Shown piece by piece: positions 36,381 to 45,456 of a DNA stretch of 64,000 nt; the stretch's first letter is position 1, and each line of letters opens with the position of its first letter. The notes under the pieces were generated by a model. The model was not told where the DNA came from. It did no database searches and worked only from the letters and a program-made list of their open reading frames with translations. The position numbers and the translations under genes were made by a program. The stretch comes from Mesoflavibacter zeaxanthinifaciens DSM 18436 (GTDB lineage: Bacteria; Bacteroidota; Bacteroidia; Flavobacteriales; Flavobacteriaceae): positions 186,001 to 250,000 of the forward strand of contig NZ_AULQ01000001.1 in NCBI RefSeq assembly GCF_000422365.1, written 5' to 3'.

Positions 36381-38348
36381 TTAACTCTTTTTTTCTAAAA
36401 CTAATATTGAGTTAGATTGTAAATCTACTAAATTATCAAAAAATGACTTTAAGTCTTTATAAAATAAGTGATGATAACTTTTTTCATAAAAGTTAGCTTT
36501 AAAATAAAACTCAGCTAATCCATTATTTTCTTTTGATTTAAAAATTGAAAGAGCAGAACTTTGAGGTAACTGTTTTGTATTTTCCTTAGAAATATCGTTG
36601 ATTACAAAATCATCGCTAAAAAATATTTTAATTCTATTTGTATACATATCTTCATAGCCAAAATCTACAGGATAAGATCTTTCTTGCAATTTTAATGGGT
36701 TTTCGGTGAAATTTTTAAAAATAAATGGGTCAAAATAAACTTTATTACCAATTACATTTACAGGTCCAGAAAAAGTTAAAGTTTCATTGACTTCTAAAGT
36801 AGCTTCATCAATTACTACATCAATATTTTCAAATGTAAAATCTGGAAATGCTTGTATATAGTAGTCTTTATACTTTTGATTATTTTTATTAAATTCTCTT
36901 TTAATATCTAAAGCTTTATAGCCTAAACTTTGTATGTTTATTGTTGCATTAAATGTATAGTCGTCGTTTATTGTTATATCAGACTTTTGATATATAGATG
37001 ATTTTGTTTGAGGTTCTAAATCAATCCATTTACTACCATTATCAAAATCTATTTCTCGACCATAATCATTAAGACATTTAAACGGAATTTGACCAAAAAC
37101 TAAATCTTTATCTGTAGCATCTAAAAAGTAATTTTTGCCTTCAATTTCTAATTTTATAATAAGGTAATTAAACTCTGAAATTACAGGAAAAAGTTTAGTT
37201 ACTACACCATGATCTCTAGTACTTAATAATATAGGGTTTGCTTTTAAATCATGGGTGTTTAATAAATTATAAAGAAGAAGGTTAATTTCTGCTGTGTTGC
37301 CAGATTTTTCATCTATTACGTCTTTAACAGAGATATCTTTAAAAACACGATGTTTATGATTCCATGTGTAGTTGTTCTTAACATAATCATAAATCAATTT
37401 AGCTTTTTTTAATGATGAATTTTGTTTTGAAATTTCGTCTTCAGGAATTAACTTTTTAACTAAACTCGATTTTTTTAATTGTCTTCCAAAATCTTGATCA
37501 GTTTTTAATTCTCTATCAGCAGTCTCCCAGCTTTTAGTTATGTTATCTACTGTACCATCAAATTTGTTAATAGTTTTTAATTCGTATTCAATTCTAGAAA
37601 GGTAATTTGAAGCTGCACGCATATAACTTTCTTCCCTAAAAGCAGAAATATCAGTCATAATATATTTAGCTACAGTGCAATGAGCAGAACCGCCATTATT
37701 AACTTCAATACAATATTTGTCCAAACTCATATCATGAGTTTTTAGTTTTAAATCTCCCACTAATTTTATATTATAATCATAATTACCAGGAATACTAGTT
37801 ATATATTCACTATACAATTTAGGGATGTCTTCTTGAAAATACCATGGTTGATATTTATAGATAAAAGGAGTTCTAAGCTCATATGTATATGTAATTACAG
37901 AACCTTCTTTAATATCTGGTAATGTAAATTTTACCAAAGTGTTGTTTTCATCAATTTTGTCTTCAAATATTTGAGAAGACTCTAGATTGATTCTTTTAAT
38001 TTTTCCGTTAACAAGATTTGTTGTAGAGCCTTTAATTTTTTCTATTTTTTCTTTATTTCTATCAGAATTGTATAGTCTTACACTTACATTTGAGTATTTA
38101 AAACCTTCTCGATTCAAGATTTTTATTTTTTTCTTGTATTCAAAAACTAAATCAAATGTATCATCGTCTATGTAAGCGTTTCCAAACTCATATAAAACAA
38201 TAGCATTTGCTGTGGTATCTTGCTCAAAAGTATTTTTTTTTAAATCTGATTTGGTAACATTAATGTTTTCTGAATTAAATTGAATTTGAGCAAATAGGAG
38301 GTTAGTAAATAAAAAGGTTAGAAAGGTTAGTAATGATAATTTCCTCAT
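36381..38348 (-). CDS. DUF3857 exported protein with a degenerate transglutaminase-like domain
   Basis: 655 residues. Signal peptide LLTFLTFLFTNLLFA then Gln21. The DUF3857 N-terminal domain (ANAIVLYEFGNAYIDD, VITYTYELRTPFIYKYQPWYF) spans about 45-240. The transglutaminase-like fold is at about 315-415. Where active members have Cys the sequence is KSGNTAEINLL (Thr352), and where they have His it is FNYLIIKL (Tyr394), while the Asp region LDATD is kept. So two of three catalytic residues seem absent, and the protein is probably a binding or structural protein in the envelope. Four bases of overlap with the upstream exonuclease gene. Confidence 0.83.
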   Translation of the reverse strand: MRKLSLLTFLTFLFTNLLFAQIQFNSENINVTKSDLKKNTFEQDTTANAIVLYEFGNAYIDDDTFDLVFEYKKKIKILNREGFKYSNVSVRLYNSDRNKEKIEKIKGSTTNLVNGKIKRINLESSQIFEDKIDENNTLVKFTLPDIKEGSVITYTYELRTPFIYKYQPWYFQEDIPKLYSEYITSIPGNYDYNIKLVGDLKLKTHDMSLDKYCIEVNNGGSAHCTVAKYIMTDISAFREESYMRAASNYLSRIEYELKTINKFDGTVDNITKSWETADRELKTDQDFGRQLKKSSLVKKLIPEDEISKQNSSLKKAKLIYDYVKNNYTWNHKHRVFKDISVKDVIDEKSGNTAEINLLLYNLLNTHDLKANPILLSTRDHGVVTKLFPVISEFNYLIIKLEIEGKNYFLDATDKDLVFGQIPFKCLNDYGREIDFDNGSKWIDLEPQTKSSIYQKSDITINDDYTFNATINIQSLGYKALDIKREFNKNNQKYKDYYIQAFPDFTFENIDVVIDEATLEVNETLTFSGPVNVIGNKVYFDPFIFKNFTENPLKLQERSYPVDFGYEDMYTNRIKIFFSDDFVINDISKENTKQLPQSSALSIFKSKENNGLAEFYFKANFYEKSYHHLFYKDLKSFFDNLVDLQSNSILVLEKKS

Positions 38349-39748
38349 GGTAATTGAATGATTTTTAAACGCTTATTACGTCTTAAATAGCTTTGTATGA
38401 TATGTTGTTGATCTCTATTATTTTCCATTGGTGTGATAATAGATTCTAAAATATCTAAATTATTAATTTGATAGTTTAAGCTGTAAAAGCCAAATCCTTT
38501 AAAAATGCCATTTTTTATTAAAATAGCGCTACGTTCGTCAACATCACGACCTCGATCTATAATCACCATATTTTGTTGGTCGTAACTATGTTTTTTTAAT
38601 AATTGATTAACGCGGTTATTGTAGTCTTCTGCAGATTCTTGTTGTATACAAGCGCCTTCACATTTTTTTAATTCGTAGTTAAAACAGCTTGTGTTGGTTT
38701 TATAAATACCTGTAAGTTTTTGGCAAAGATTATAGTCTTCTATAGCTTTTTCTAAAAAGTGTTTACCGCTTTGCCTATTACTAAACGTTGTAATATTAGC
38801 TTTATCTTTGTAGGCTTTATCAATAGTTAGATTTATATAACCTTTATGGTCTGTAAAACTGTAAAGTGCATGCGTAAAAATGTTACGTCTTAACGCTCTA
38901 TTAAAAGCGGGTTTTGTTTTTTTAATTTCTTCACTTTCTTTTAAAAGCGCAACTAATTCGCTTCCTGTTTTTTCAAAAGTAACTGCAGCAACTAAACTTT
39001 GTATTTTTTTTGACTTTGGATTTGTGCCTGTAAAATGTTGATTAACGCGGTTTTTTATGTTTTTACTTTTACCTATGTAAATAATTTCTCCGTCCGATTT
39101 ATGAATGTAATACACGCCAGTTTCACTAGGTAAATCTTGCACTATATCTATTAATCTTGGTTCCATTTGAAATTTAGGCTCTTTTCTAACGGACTCTTGT
39201 ATAATGTTTTTATTAGTGTCTTTATCTAATAACAACTGAAATAATTTAACCGTCGCTTTTGCATCTCCCGCTGCACGATGCCTATCGCTTACTGGTATTC
39301 CTAAAGCGCGAACAAGTTTGCCTAAACTATAGCTTTTTTGATCTGGAATTAAATCTTTAGAAAGCTCTACAGTGCATAGCGTTTCACGTTCGTAATCAAA
39401 ACCTAATCGTTTAAATTCTGTACGAAGTATGCGATAATCAAATTTTGCATTGTGAGCTACTAATATGGTGTTTTCGGTAATTTCTACGATACGTTTAGCA
39501 ACCTCATAAAACTTAGGTGCATTTTTAAGCATATTGCTATTAATCCCAGTAAGATTAACCACGAAAGGTTGAATCTCTCTTTCGGGATTGACTAAACTTA
39601 TAAATTGATCTACAACTTTATGCCCATCAAATTTATAAATAGCAATTTCGGTAATACCTTCTTCATTGTATTTACCGCCTGTAGTTTCTATGTCGACTAT
39701 CGTATAAATAGAAATATATCTTTTAATTATTATAATTTCTTTCGCCAA
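38345..39748 (-). CDS. DEDDh exonuclease fused to a UvrC-type GIY-YIG nuclease domain
   Basis: About 467 residues. The N-terminal DnaQ-like exonuclease has Asp/Glu in YTIVDIETTGG, NAKFDYRIL and HRAAGDAKATVKLF (His and Asp of DEDDh). The GIY-YIG domain follows at about 211-240 with ETGVYYIHKSDGEIIYIGKS and NIKNRVNQHF, then a Cys-rich patch CFNYELKKCEGACI found in UvrC/Cho relatives. It likely nicks or degrades damaged DNA. The start is uncertain: no ATG or GTG is in frame ahead of the exonuclease motif. I used TTG at 39748; TTG at 39763 and ATT/ATA codons are alternatives. All overlap or abut the yggS-type gene. Confidence 0.85.
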   Translation of the reverse strand: MAKEIIIIKRYISIYTIVDIETTGGKYNEEGITEIAIYKFDGHKVVDQFISLVNPEREIQPFVVNLTGINSNMLKNAPKFYEVAKRIVEITENTILVAHNAKFDYRILRTEFKRLGFDYERETLCTVELSKDLIPDQKSYSLGKLVRALGIPVSDRHRAAGDAKATVKLFQLLLDKDTNKNIIQESVRKEPKFQMEPRLIDIVQDLPSETGVYYIHKSDGEIIYIGKSKNIKNRVNQHFTGTNPKSKKIQSLVAAVTFEKTGSELVALLKESEEIKKTKPAFNRALRRNIFTHALYSFTDHKGYINLTIDKAYKDKANITTFSNRQSGKHFLEKAIEDYNLCQKLTGIYKTNTSCFNYELKKCEGACIQQESAEDYNNRVNQLLKKHSYDQQNMVIIDRGRDVDERSAILIKNGIFKGFGFYSLNYQINNLDILESIITPMENNRDQQHIIQSYLRRNKRLKIIQLP

Positions 39749-40394
39749 AAATACTACTTCCAACGCGAACCATTGTACTACCGCATTCTATAGCTAATTT
39801 ATAATCGCCACTCATGCCCATGCTAATAGTTTGCAAGTTGCAATTTGAAGTTTGTATTGTTTTTAAATCTTCAAAAGCAGATTTTAAGCGTAAAAACTCT
39901 TCTTTTATTTGGTCTTTATTATCTGTAAATGTTGCCATTCCCATAAGACCAACGATGTTTATGTTTTTTAATTCTGAAACGGTTTCAGAAAGCAATAATT
40001 CTTCAGCATCTTTAATGCGCATCCCAAACTTACTATCTTCTTCAGCAATTTTAATTTGAAGTAAACAGTTAATTATTCTATCGTGTTTTAAGGCTTGTTT
40101 GTTTATTTCTTTTAGTAGTTTTAGACTGTCTACACCATGAATTAAATCTACAAACTCTGCCATATATTTTACCTTATTACGCTGTACATGACCAATCATA
40201 TGCCACTTGATATCCTTTGGCATTTCTTGGTACTTATCTGCCATTTCTTGGATTTTGTTTTCTCCAAAAATGCGTTGTCCAGCGTTGTAAGCTTCCATTA
40301 GATCACTTACAGGTTTTGTTTTAGATACAGCTACAAGTGTAACATGATCTGGTAATGTTTGTTTTATAGTATCTAAGTTATGTTTTATGCTCAT
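39723..40394 (-). CDS. YggS-type pyridoxal-phosphate homeostasis protein
   Basis: 223 residues, alanine-racemase-like barrel without the second domain. PLP lysine Lys25 in LVAVSKTKPV, FGENKIQEM, WHMIGHVQRNKVKYM, IVGLMGMATF and ISMGMSGDYKLAIECGSTMVRVGSSIFG are all family hallmarks. It keeps free PLP in balance and affects amino-acid metabolism. Its 3' end overlaps the possible TTG starts of the exonuclease gene. Confidence 0.95.
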   Translation of the reverse strand: MSIKHNLDTIKQTLPDHVTLVAVSKTKPVSDLMEAYNAGQRIFGENKIQEMADKYQEMPKDIKWHMIGHVQRNKVKYMAEFVDLIHGVDSLKLLKEINKQALKHDRIINCLLQIKIAEEDSKFGMRIKDAEELLLSETVSELKNINIVGLMGMATFTDNKDQIKEEFLRLKSAFEDLKTIQTSNCNLQTISMGMSGDYKLAIECGSTMVRVGSSIFGERNYNN

Positions 40395-40407
40395 AGATTA
40401 AATTGAA

Positions 40408-41646
40408 TTAAAACTCATAAATAGTAACGCCACTTCTTAATTTAGGTTCTATATATGTGCTTTTTGGTGGCATTGTTAGATTTTGGTCTGCGATAAGTTT
40501 CATTTGCTCAATAGTTGCAGGAATCATACCAAAGCCAACTTTAAAAGTGTTACTATCTACCATACTTTTTAAATTTACAATATCTTTTTTACCGCTTAAA
40601 TACATAATGCGATTATCGTTTCTTAAATCTGTAATGCCTAAAATAGGTTCTAAGATGGTTTTGTATAGTATTTGCGCATCTAGTTGATCTAAAGCGGTAT
40701 TAAAAATATAATTAGATTTTCTTAAATACAACGAATAAAACTCGCCATCCAAATACATACTAAAATGATGTTGTTTAGAAGGTTGATAAGGCATAATACC
40801 TCTGTTTTCTATTCTAAACATCGTATCTAGTTGAATTAAAAATTCTTCTTTAGATAATCCGTTTAGATCTTTTACCAAGCGGTTAAATTGATTAATTTTT
40901 AATTCTTCTTCACAGATTAAATAACTCATAAAGTAATTATAAGTTTCGTTTCCTGTATGTTGTAGATTGTTAGATTTTAAATCTTCACAAAGTAATTTTG
41001 AAGACGAAGATCTATGATGTCCATCTGCAATATATAATGTTTTTATGTTGCTAAACGTATCGCTAATAGCGTTGATGTCTTCTGGATTATCAATTAACCA
41101 AAGGTAATGCGTATCACGGTAAGTTGTAGTAAACTCAAACTCTGCACGTTCCTTTTGTTTTTCCTTAATAATCGCACTAATGGTATTATTTTTAGGATAG
41201 GTAAGTAGTACAGGCTCTGCATTAAACCCAACTGTTTTTAAATAATCTTTAAAAATAACTTCTCTAGACGCAATGGTATCTTCGTGTTTTTTTATAATGT
41301 TGTTGTTATAATCTTCAACACTTGCAGCTGCAACAATACCATTAAATTCTTGATCATCTCTGTCTACAATTTTGTAAATGTAATAACATGGTGATTGATC
41401 TTGAATAAATATACCATCTTCTTTAAACTCTAAGTACCTATTTTTTACAAGATTGTATCTAGCTTCTCCAGAAATTTCTTTATCATATTTATAACCTGGA
41501 TTAACAATATGTAAAAAAGAAAACGGATTATAATCTAATCTTGCTTCACGTTCGGCTTGCGTATAGCTTTGGTACGATCTTGAAGCAACTAGACTTACTT
41601 TGTCTCTTGTTGGTCTTACAGCTTTAAATGGTAAAATTTTACTCAT
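40408..41646 (-). CDS. DUF1015 family protein
   Basis: 412 residues from ATG at 41646 (MSKILPFKAVRPTRDKV); a start at 41658 would add four residues and is not needed. Conserved DUF1015 motifs: PFKAVRPTRDKVSLVAS, TLYIADGHHRSSSS and YLICEEELKINQFNRLV. No signal peptide. The function is unknown; a serine-metabolism link has been suggested in other bacteria because members can be near serA/serC, but neither gene is here. It lies 13 bases ahead of the yggS-type gene. Confidence 0.88.
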   Translation of the reverse strand: MSKILPFKAVRPTRDKVSLVASRSYQSYTQAEREARLDYNPFSFLHIVNPGYKYDKEISGEARYNLVKNRYLEFKEDGIFIQDQSPCYYIYKIVDRDDQEFNGIVAAASVEDYNNNIIKKHEDTIASREVIFKDYLKTVGFNAEPVLLTYPKNNTISAIIKEKQKERAEFEFTTTYRDTHYLWLIDNPEDINAISDTFSNIKTLYIADGHHRSSSSKLLCEDLKSNNLQHTGNETYNYFMSYLICEEELKINQFNRLVKDLNGLSKEEFLIQLDTMFRIENRGIMPYQPSKQHHFSMYLDGEFYSLYLRKSNYIFNTALDQLDAQILYKTILEPILGITDLRNDNRIMYLSGKKDIVNLKSMVDSNTFKVGFGMIPATIEQMKLIADQNLTMPPKSTYIEPKLRSGVTIYEF

Positions 41647-41658
41647 AAACAAAAACAA

Positions 41659-41697
41659 AATAAGGTAAATATCAACTTTAGTTGATTTTACCTTATT
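41659..41697 (-). terminator. Terminator of the hydroxybutyryl-CoA dehydrogenase gene
   Basis: A long hairpin of about 17 bp with one bulge (AATAAGGTAAATATCAACT / AGTTGATTTTACCTTATT), followed on the minus strand by T-rich sequence. Confidence 0.85.
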
Positions 41698-41714
41698 GTC
41701 TGATTATTATTTAA

Positions 41715-42602
41715 TTAACTAAATTGTTTTGAAACGTTTTCAGCTTTTCTACTTTCTGAATAATCATAAAAACCTTCACCAGATTTTACACCTAATTTTC
41801 CTGCACGAACCATATTTACTAATAATGGGCAAGGTGCATATTTAGGGTTTTTAAATCCGTTGTACATCACTTCTAAGATAGATAAACATACATCAAGACC
41901 AATAAAATCTGCTAATTGTAATGGTCCCATTGGATGCGCCATACCTAACTTCATTACAGTATCAATTTCATTAACACCAGCAACACCATTGTATAACGTT
42001 TCGATAGACTCGTTAATCATTGGCATTAAAATACGATTGGCAACAAAACCTGGATAATCATTAACTTCTACAGGAACTTTACCTAAGGTTTTAGATAATT
42101 CCATAATCGTATTTGTAACCTCATCTGTCGTGTTGTAACCTCTAATAATTTCTGCTAATTTCATGATTGGTACAGGATTCATAAAATGCATACCAATCAC
42201 TTTGTCAGGTCTGTTGGTTACAGCAGCAATCTGTGTGATAGAAATAGAAGATGTGTTTGTAGCTAAGATGGTATCTTCTGGACAAACATCACTTAATTGC
42301 TTAAAGATTTTAAGTTTTAAGTCTACATTTTCGGTAGCTGCTTCTACAACTAAACCTACATTTTTAACGCCATCTTCTGTAGTTGTAAAAGTAGTGATGT
42401 TTGCTAAAGTTTCAGCTTTATCAGCTTCTGTAATTTTTTCTTTAGCGACCATGCGATCTAAATTTTTTGCAATGGTATCCATACCTCTTTTTAAAGACGC
42501 GTCGCTAATGTCTATTAAATTAACTTTAAATCCTGATTGGGCAAAGGTATGGGCAATACCGTTACCCATTGTTCCTGCGCCAATAACTGCTACATGTTTC
42601 AT
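41715..42602 (-). CDS. hbd: 3-hydroxybutyryl-CoA dehydrogenase
   Basis: 295 residues. NAD site AVIGAGTMGNGIAHTFAQ; catalytic His in VIGMHFMNPVPIMKLAEII; substrate domain NDYPGFVANRILMPMINESIE and MAHPMGPLQLADFIGLD. It interconverts acetoacetyl-CoA and 3-hydroxybutyryl-CoA in fatty-acid or amino-acid breakdown, or polyhydroxybutyrate turnover. It stands alone as a fatty-acid gene here; it follows the Gfo/Idh gene with a 56-base gap that holds a repeat. Confidence 0.93.
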   Translation of the reverse strand: MKHVAVIGAGTMGNGIAHTFAQSGFKVNLIDISDASLKRGMDTIAKNLDRMVAKEKITEADKAETLANITTFTTTEDGVKNVGLVVEAATENVDLKLKIFKQLSDVCPEDTILATNTSSISITQIAAVTNRPDKVIGMHFMNPVPIMKLAEIIRGYNTTDEVTNTIMELSKTLGKVPVEVNDYPGFVANRILMPMINESIETLYNGVAGVNEIDTVMKLGMAHPMGPLQLADFIGLDVCLSILEVMYNGFKNPKYAPCPLLVNMVRAGKLGVKSGEGFYDYSESRKAENVSKQFS

Positions 42603-42620
42603 GTTTGTATGTTGAATTTT

Positions 42621-42641
42621 ATTTCCGCGAAAGCGAAATTT
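42621..42641. repeat. Dispersed short repeat, copy before hbd
   Basis: ATTTCCGCGAAAGCGAAATTT, an imperfect hairpin 18 bases upstream of the hbd ATG. Same core as the copies at 10595 and 59781. Confidence 0.6.
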
Positions 42642-42658
42642 TTAAATTATAAATTAGT

Positions 42659-43618
42659 TTAAAATTGATCGATAATCATTGTGGCTACACGTAAAGCTTC
42701 TGTACCATCGTGTAATGTTACAACTGGTGTTGTATTGGTGTTTATGGCGTTGGCAAAACTTTCTAGCTCGTCTAAAATGGCGTTGTTAGCTGATATTTCT
42801 GGATTGTCAAAATAGATTTGCTTTTTAATACCTTCGGCATTTTGTAAAATCATATCAAAATCGCCAGGTTGTTCTGGTGCGTCTTTCATTTTTACGACTT
42901 CACATTTCTTTTCTAAAAAGTCTACCGAAATGTATGCATCACGCTGGAAAAAACGTGTTTTACGCATGTTTTTAAGTGAAATTCTGCTTGCTGTAATATT
43001 GGCAACGCAACCGTTAACAAACTCGATACGCGCATTTGCAATATCTGGTGTGTCACTAATTACCGAAACACCACTTGCAGATACGTTTTTAACTTTAGAT
43101 TTTACAACGCTTAAAATAACGTCTATATCGTGAATCATTAAGTCTAAAACCACAGGTACGTCTGTACCACGCGGATTAAATTCGGCCAAACGATGTGCCT
43201 CAATAAACATTGGACTATCTAATTGGTCTTTTACTGCTGTAAATGCAGGGTTAAAACGCTCTACATGACCAACTTGACCTTTTACACCGTGTTCTGCAAC
43301 CAAAGTTCTAATAGCTTCGGCTTCTTGCACAGTGTTAGTAATTGGTTTTTCAATAAAGATATGTTTGCCTTTTTTAATGGCTTGTCTAGCGCAGTCAAAG
43401 TGCGATAATGTTGGTGTAACAATATCTACAACATCTACAGCGTCTATTAATTGTTCTATAGTTTCAAAATATTTGTAGCCAAATTCAGCTTCTACTTTTT
43501 TACCGTTTTCTTGGTCTGCATCGTAAAAACCTACTAATTCAAATTTTTCTGATTGTTTAAGTAGTCTTAAATGAATTTTTCCAAGGTGACCAGCACCTAA
43601 TACACCAGCTTTAAGCAT
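42659..43618 (-). CDS. Gfo/Idh/MocA-family oxidoreductase
   Basis: 319 residues. The N-terminal Rossmann part has AGVLGAGHLGKIHLRLLK and the family signature HIFIEKPITNTV. The C-terminal half has LDLMIHDIDVILSVV, where the Lys/His pair usually acts in catalysis. These enzymes oxidise or reduce sugars or sugar derivatives with NAD(P). The substrate cannot be assigned. The gene is first in a minus-strand group with hbd. Confidence 0.87.
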   Translation of the reverse strand: MLKAGVLGAGHLGKIHLRLLKQSEKFELVGFYDADQENGKKVEAEFGYKYFETIEQLIDAVDVVDIVTPTLSHFDCARQAIKKGKHIFIEKPITNTVQEAEAIRTLVAEHGVKGQVGHVERFNPAFTAVKDQLDSPMFIEAHRLAEFNPRGTDVPVVLDLMIHDIDVILSVVKSKVKNVSASGVSVISDTPDIANARIEFVNGCVANITASRISLKNMRKTRFFQRDAYISVDFLEKKCEVVKMKDAPEQPGDFDMILQNAEGIKKQIYFDNPEISANNAILDELESFANAINTNTTPVVTLHDGTEALRVATMIIDQF

Positions 43619-43776
43619 AGATTATTCTGTTTTTAACAAAAATAAGTTTTTTAAACAGTTTTTTAAATGAATTTGATAATTAAATCTTTGATTTAAGAAG
43701 AATTTATAAATTGAAAATTTTTATTTTGAGCTTTAAAATTTTAAAGTAATTTTAGCCTTCTAAACTAGCCCATATT

Positions 43777-44418
43777 TTGAAAGATACGTTTAAACATAAA
43801 GGATTAAGACAGAAACTAGTAGCAGTTTTAAAAGCAAAAGGTATTACTAATAACGATGTTTTAGATGCTATTGGTAAGATACCAAGACACTTATTTATGG
43901 ATTCTAGTTTTTTGGATCATGCGTATCAAGATAAGGCGTTTCCTATTGCGGCAGATCAAACCATATCGCAACCTTATACGGTAGCATTTCAAACCGAATT
44001 AATGCAAGTAAAACGTGGCGATAAAGTTTTAGAAATTGGTACAGGTAGTGGTTATCAAACTGCTGTGTTATGTGAACTTGGCGCTAAAGTGTATAGTATA
44101 GAAAGACAACACGAATTATTTAAACTAACCAGTCGTTTTTTACCAAAAATAGGCTATCGTGCTAAAAAGTTAATTTTTGGAGATGGCTACAAAGGATTGG
44201 TAGAAGAAGCACCTTTTGATAGTATTATTGTTACTGCTGGCGCGCCATTTGTACCCAAACCATTGTTAGCGCAACTTAAAATTGATGGTCGTTTAGTAAT
44301 CCCTGTAGGAGATAACGTACAAACCATGACACTTTTTGTTAGAAAAGGTCAAACCGAATTTGAAAAAACTGAGTTTGGCGAGTTTAGATTTGTACCGCTT
44401 TTGGAGGATAAGAATTAG
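43777..44418 (+). CDS. pcm: Protein-L-isoaspartate O-methyltransferase
   Basis: 213 residues from TTG at 43777; the next ATG would remove the conserved helix KHKGLRQKLVAVLKAKGI, so the rare start is favoured. Motifs: IPRHLFMDSSFLDHAYQDKAFPI, QTISQPYTVAFQTELM, LEIGTGSGYQTAVLC and IIVTAGAPFVPKPLL. It methylates abnormal isoaspartyl residues to start their repair. It stands on its own strand, and the inserted cassette region begins right after its stop. Confidence 0.93.
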   Translation: MKDTFKHKGLRQKLVAVLKAKGITNNDVLDAIGKIPRHLFMDSSFLDHAYQDKAFPIAADQTISQPYTVAFQTELMQVKRGDKVLEIGTGSGYQTAVLCELGAKVYSIERQHELFKLTSRFLPKIGYRAKKLIFGDGYKGLVEEAPFDSIIVTAGAPFVPKPLLAQLKIDGRLVIPVGDNVQTMTLFVRKGQTEFEKTEFGEFRFVPLLEDKN

Positions 44419-44447
44419 GTTTTTAATAGTTTTTTGGAAGGTTCGTT

Positions 44448-44575
44448 TAACGTGTTTGTGTATGGTTAGTTGCGTGGTTTAAGCAACTAGTTTAGCAAAT
44501 AAAAACCGAATAGAATATTCCGCAGGAATATTCGTAAGTAGGCTATAACAAAGCAATTAATTATACACGGTGTTA
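44448..44575. repeat. Structured 128-bp inverted-repeat element beside the DUF2971 gene
   Basis: Outer pairs TAAC/GTTA (44448-44451 with 44572-44575) and GTGTAT/ATACAC (44458-44463 with 44563-44568) enclose two inner hairpins: TAGTTGC/GCAACTA (44467-44473 with 44483-44489) and GAATATTCC/GGAATATTC (44513-44521 with 44525-44533). The motif TTAGCAAA occurs at 44492-44499 and again at 44573-44580. This resembles structured repeats that I recall near single-gene cassettes in other Flavobacteriaceae; identity is not verified. The left arm GTTTAAC fits the attC-type RYYYAAC, but the right end GTTAGCA does not fit GTTRRRY. Confidence 0.55.
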
Positions 44576-44591
44576 GCAAATCGTTTTTTAT

Positions 44592-45428
44592 TCAAATATT
44601 AAACTCTTCAAATTCAAGTTTAACTACTAATGGGTTTGGTTTTACTTTGAATAACCTTACTTCTGAGTAATTGTTTTTCAAAATTGAAATTAATTCTTTG
44701 TAAAACACAGGGTTCTTTTTTTCTAAACGGTTTCCAATATAAATTTCTTCAACATCCTCAATTTCGAATGATAATTTTCTATTAAAACCTAGGTTACCAA
44801 ATGAAATCGCTCGATACTCTTTTTCATATTTCCAATCATAGTATTTCCAACAATATTCAAAAAGCATTGTTGAAATTTTTTTTATAAAGTCTTTGTCAGA
44901 TTGTGAAATTTCAAATTCATCAATTTCTCTCAAGCGTTGACATAATTCATCATTTGCGGGTTGATAATCTTTTAAATAGGATACGTGACTTTTAATTGCT
45001 ACGTTTTCATTTTTCAATAATTTGTTATTTTTAAACTTTATACAAATACCTTGATAATTATTTGTATAATGTCCCCACATTAAAGGATTCTCGTTAGTCA
45101 ATGCAAAGCAACAAATTCCAATACTATTTCGATGTTCTGCTATTCCTTTACCTCCTTTCATTATATAACTTTCACGATTAGTCATACAATCAAAAGGATC
45201 ATTAAAATCTCTTGGACTAGAAAAGTGTAAATATTGATTTTTCAAAGCTTCCAATGTATATTTGGAAGTTCCATAAAACTTGTATAATTTCTCAGGTGTT
45301 TTAAGTTCCTTTTCGTTTAAAAAAACTTTAGAATTGTAGTAGCCAATTTTATCTATAGAAAATGAATTAGAATAAAGATAGTTTTCAAAACCCCAATTAA
45401 TTCTAATTATCCTTTCATATTTTTTCAT
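44592..45428 (-). CDS. DUF2971 family protein (accessory gene)
   Basis: 278 residues, no signal peptide. DUF2971 hallmarks are in order: LYKFYGTSKYTLEALKNQYL, HFSSPRDFNDPFDCM, GICCFALTNENPLMWGHYTN, YQGICIKF, and YKNKL-like late motifs WKYEKEYRAISFG and IYIGNR. The function is unknown. The family is patchily spread and often sits in mobile or variable loci. Here it lies alone between core genes, with structured DNA at both sides and an extra N-terminal segment of about 45 residues before the DUF2971 core. Confidence 0.78.
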   Translation of the reverse strand: MKKYERIIRINWGFENYLYSNSFSIDKIGYYNSKVFLNEKELKTPEKLYKFYGTSKYTLEALKNQYLHFSSPRDFNDPFDCMTNRESYIMKGGKGIAEHRNSIGICCFALTNENPLMWGHYTNNYQGICIKFKNNKLLKNENVAIKSHVSYLKDYQPANDELCQRLREIDEFEISQSDKDFIKKISTMLFEYCWKYYDWKYEKEYRAISFGNLGFNRKLSFEIEDVEEIYIGNRLEKKNPVFYKELISILKNNYSEVRLFKVKPNPLVVKLEFEEFNI

Positions 45429-45456
45429 ATTGCTGAGTAATGTTTGCTAATGAAAA

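Noticed and set aside
42163-42615. Open frame opposite hbd (150 codons)
   Set aside because: Antisense shadow of hbd; composition reflects the complementary codons only.
44448-44575. Canonical integron attC site
   Set aside because: The left end fits RYYYAAC but the right end GTTAGCA does not fit GTTRRRY, and no integrase gene is in the window.
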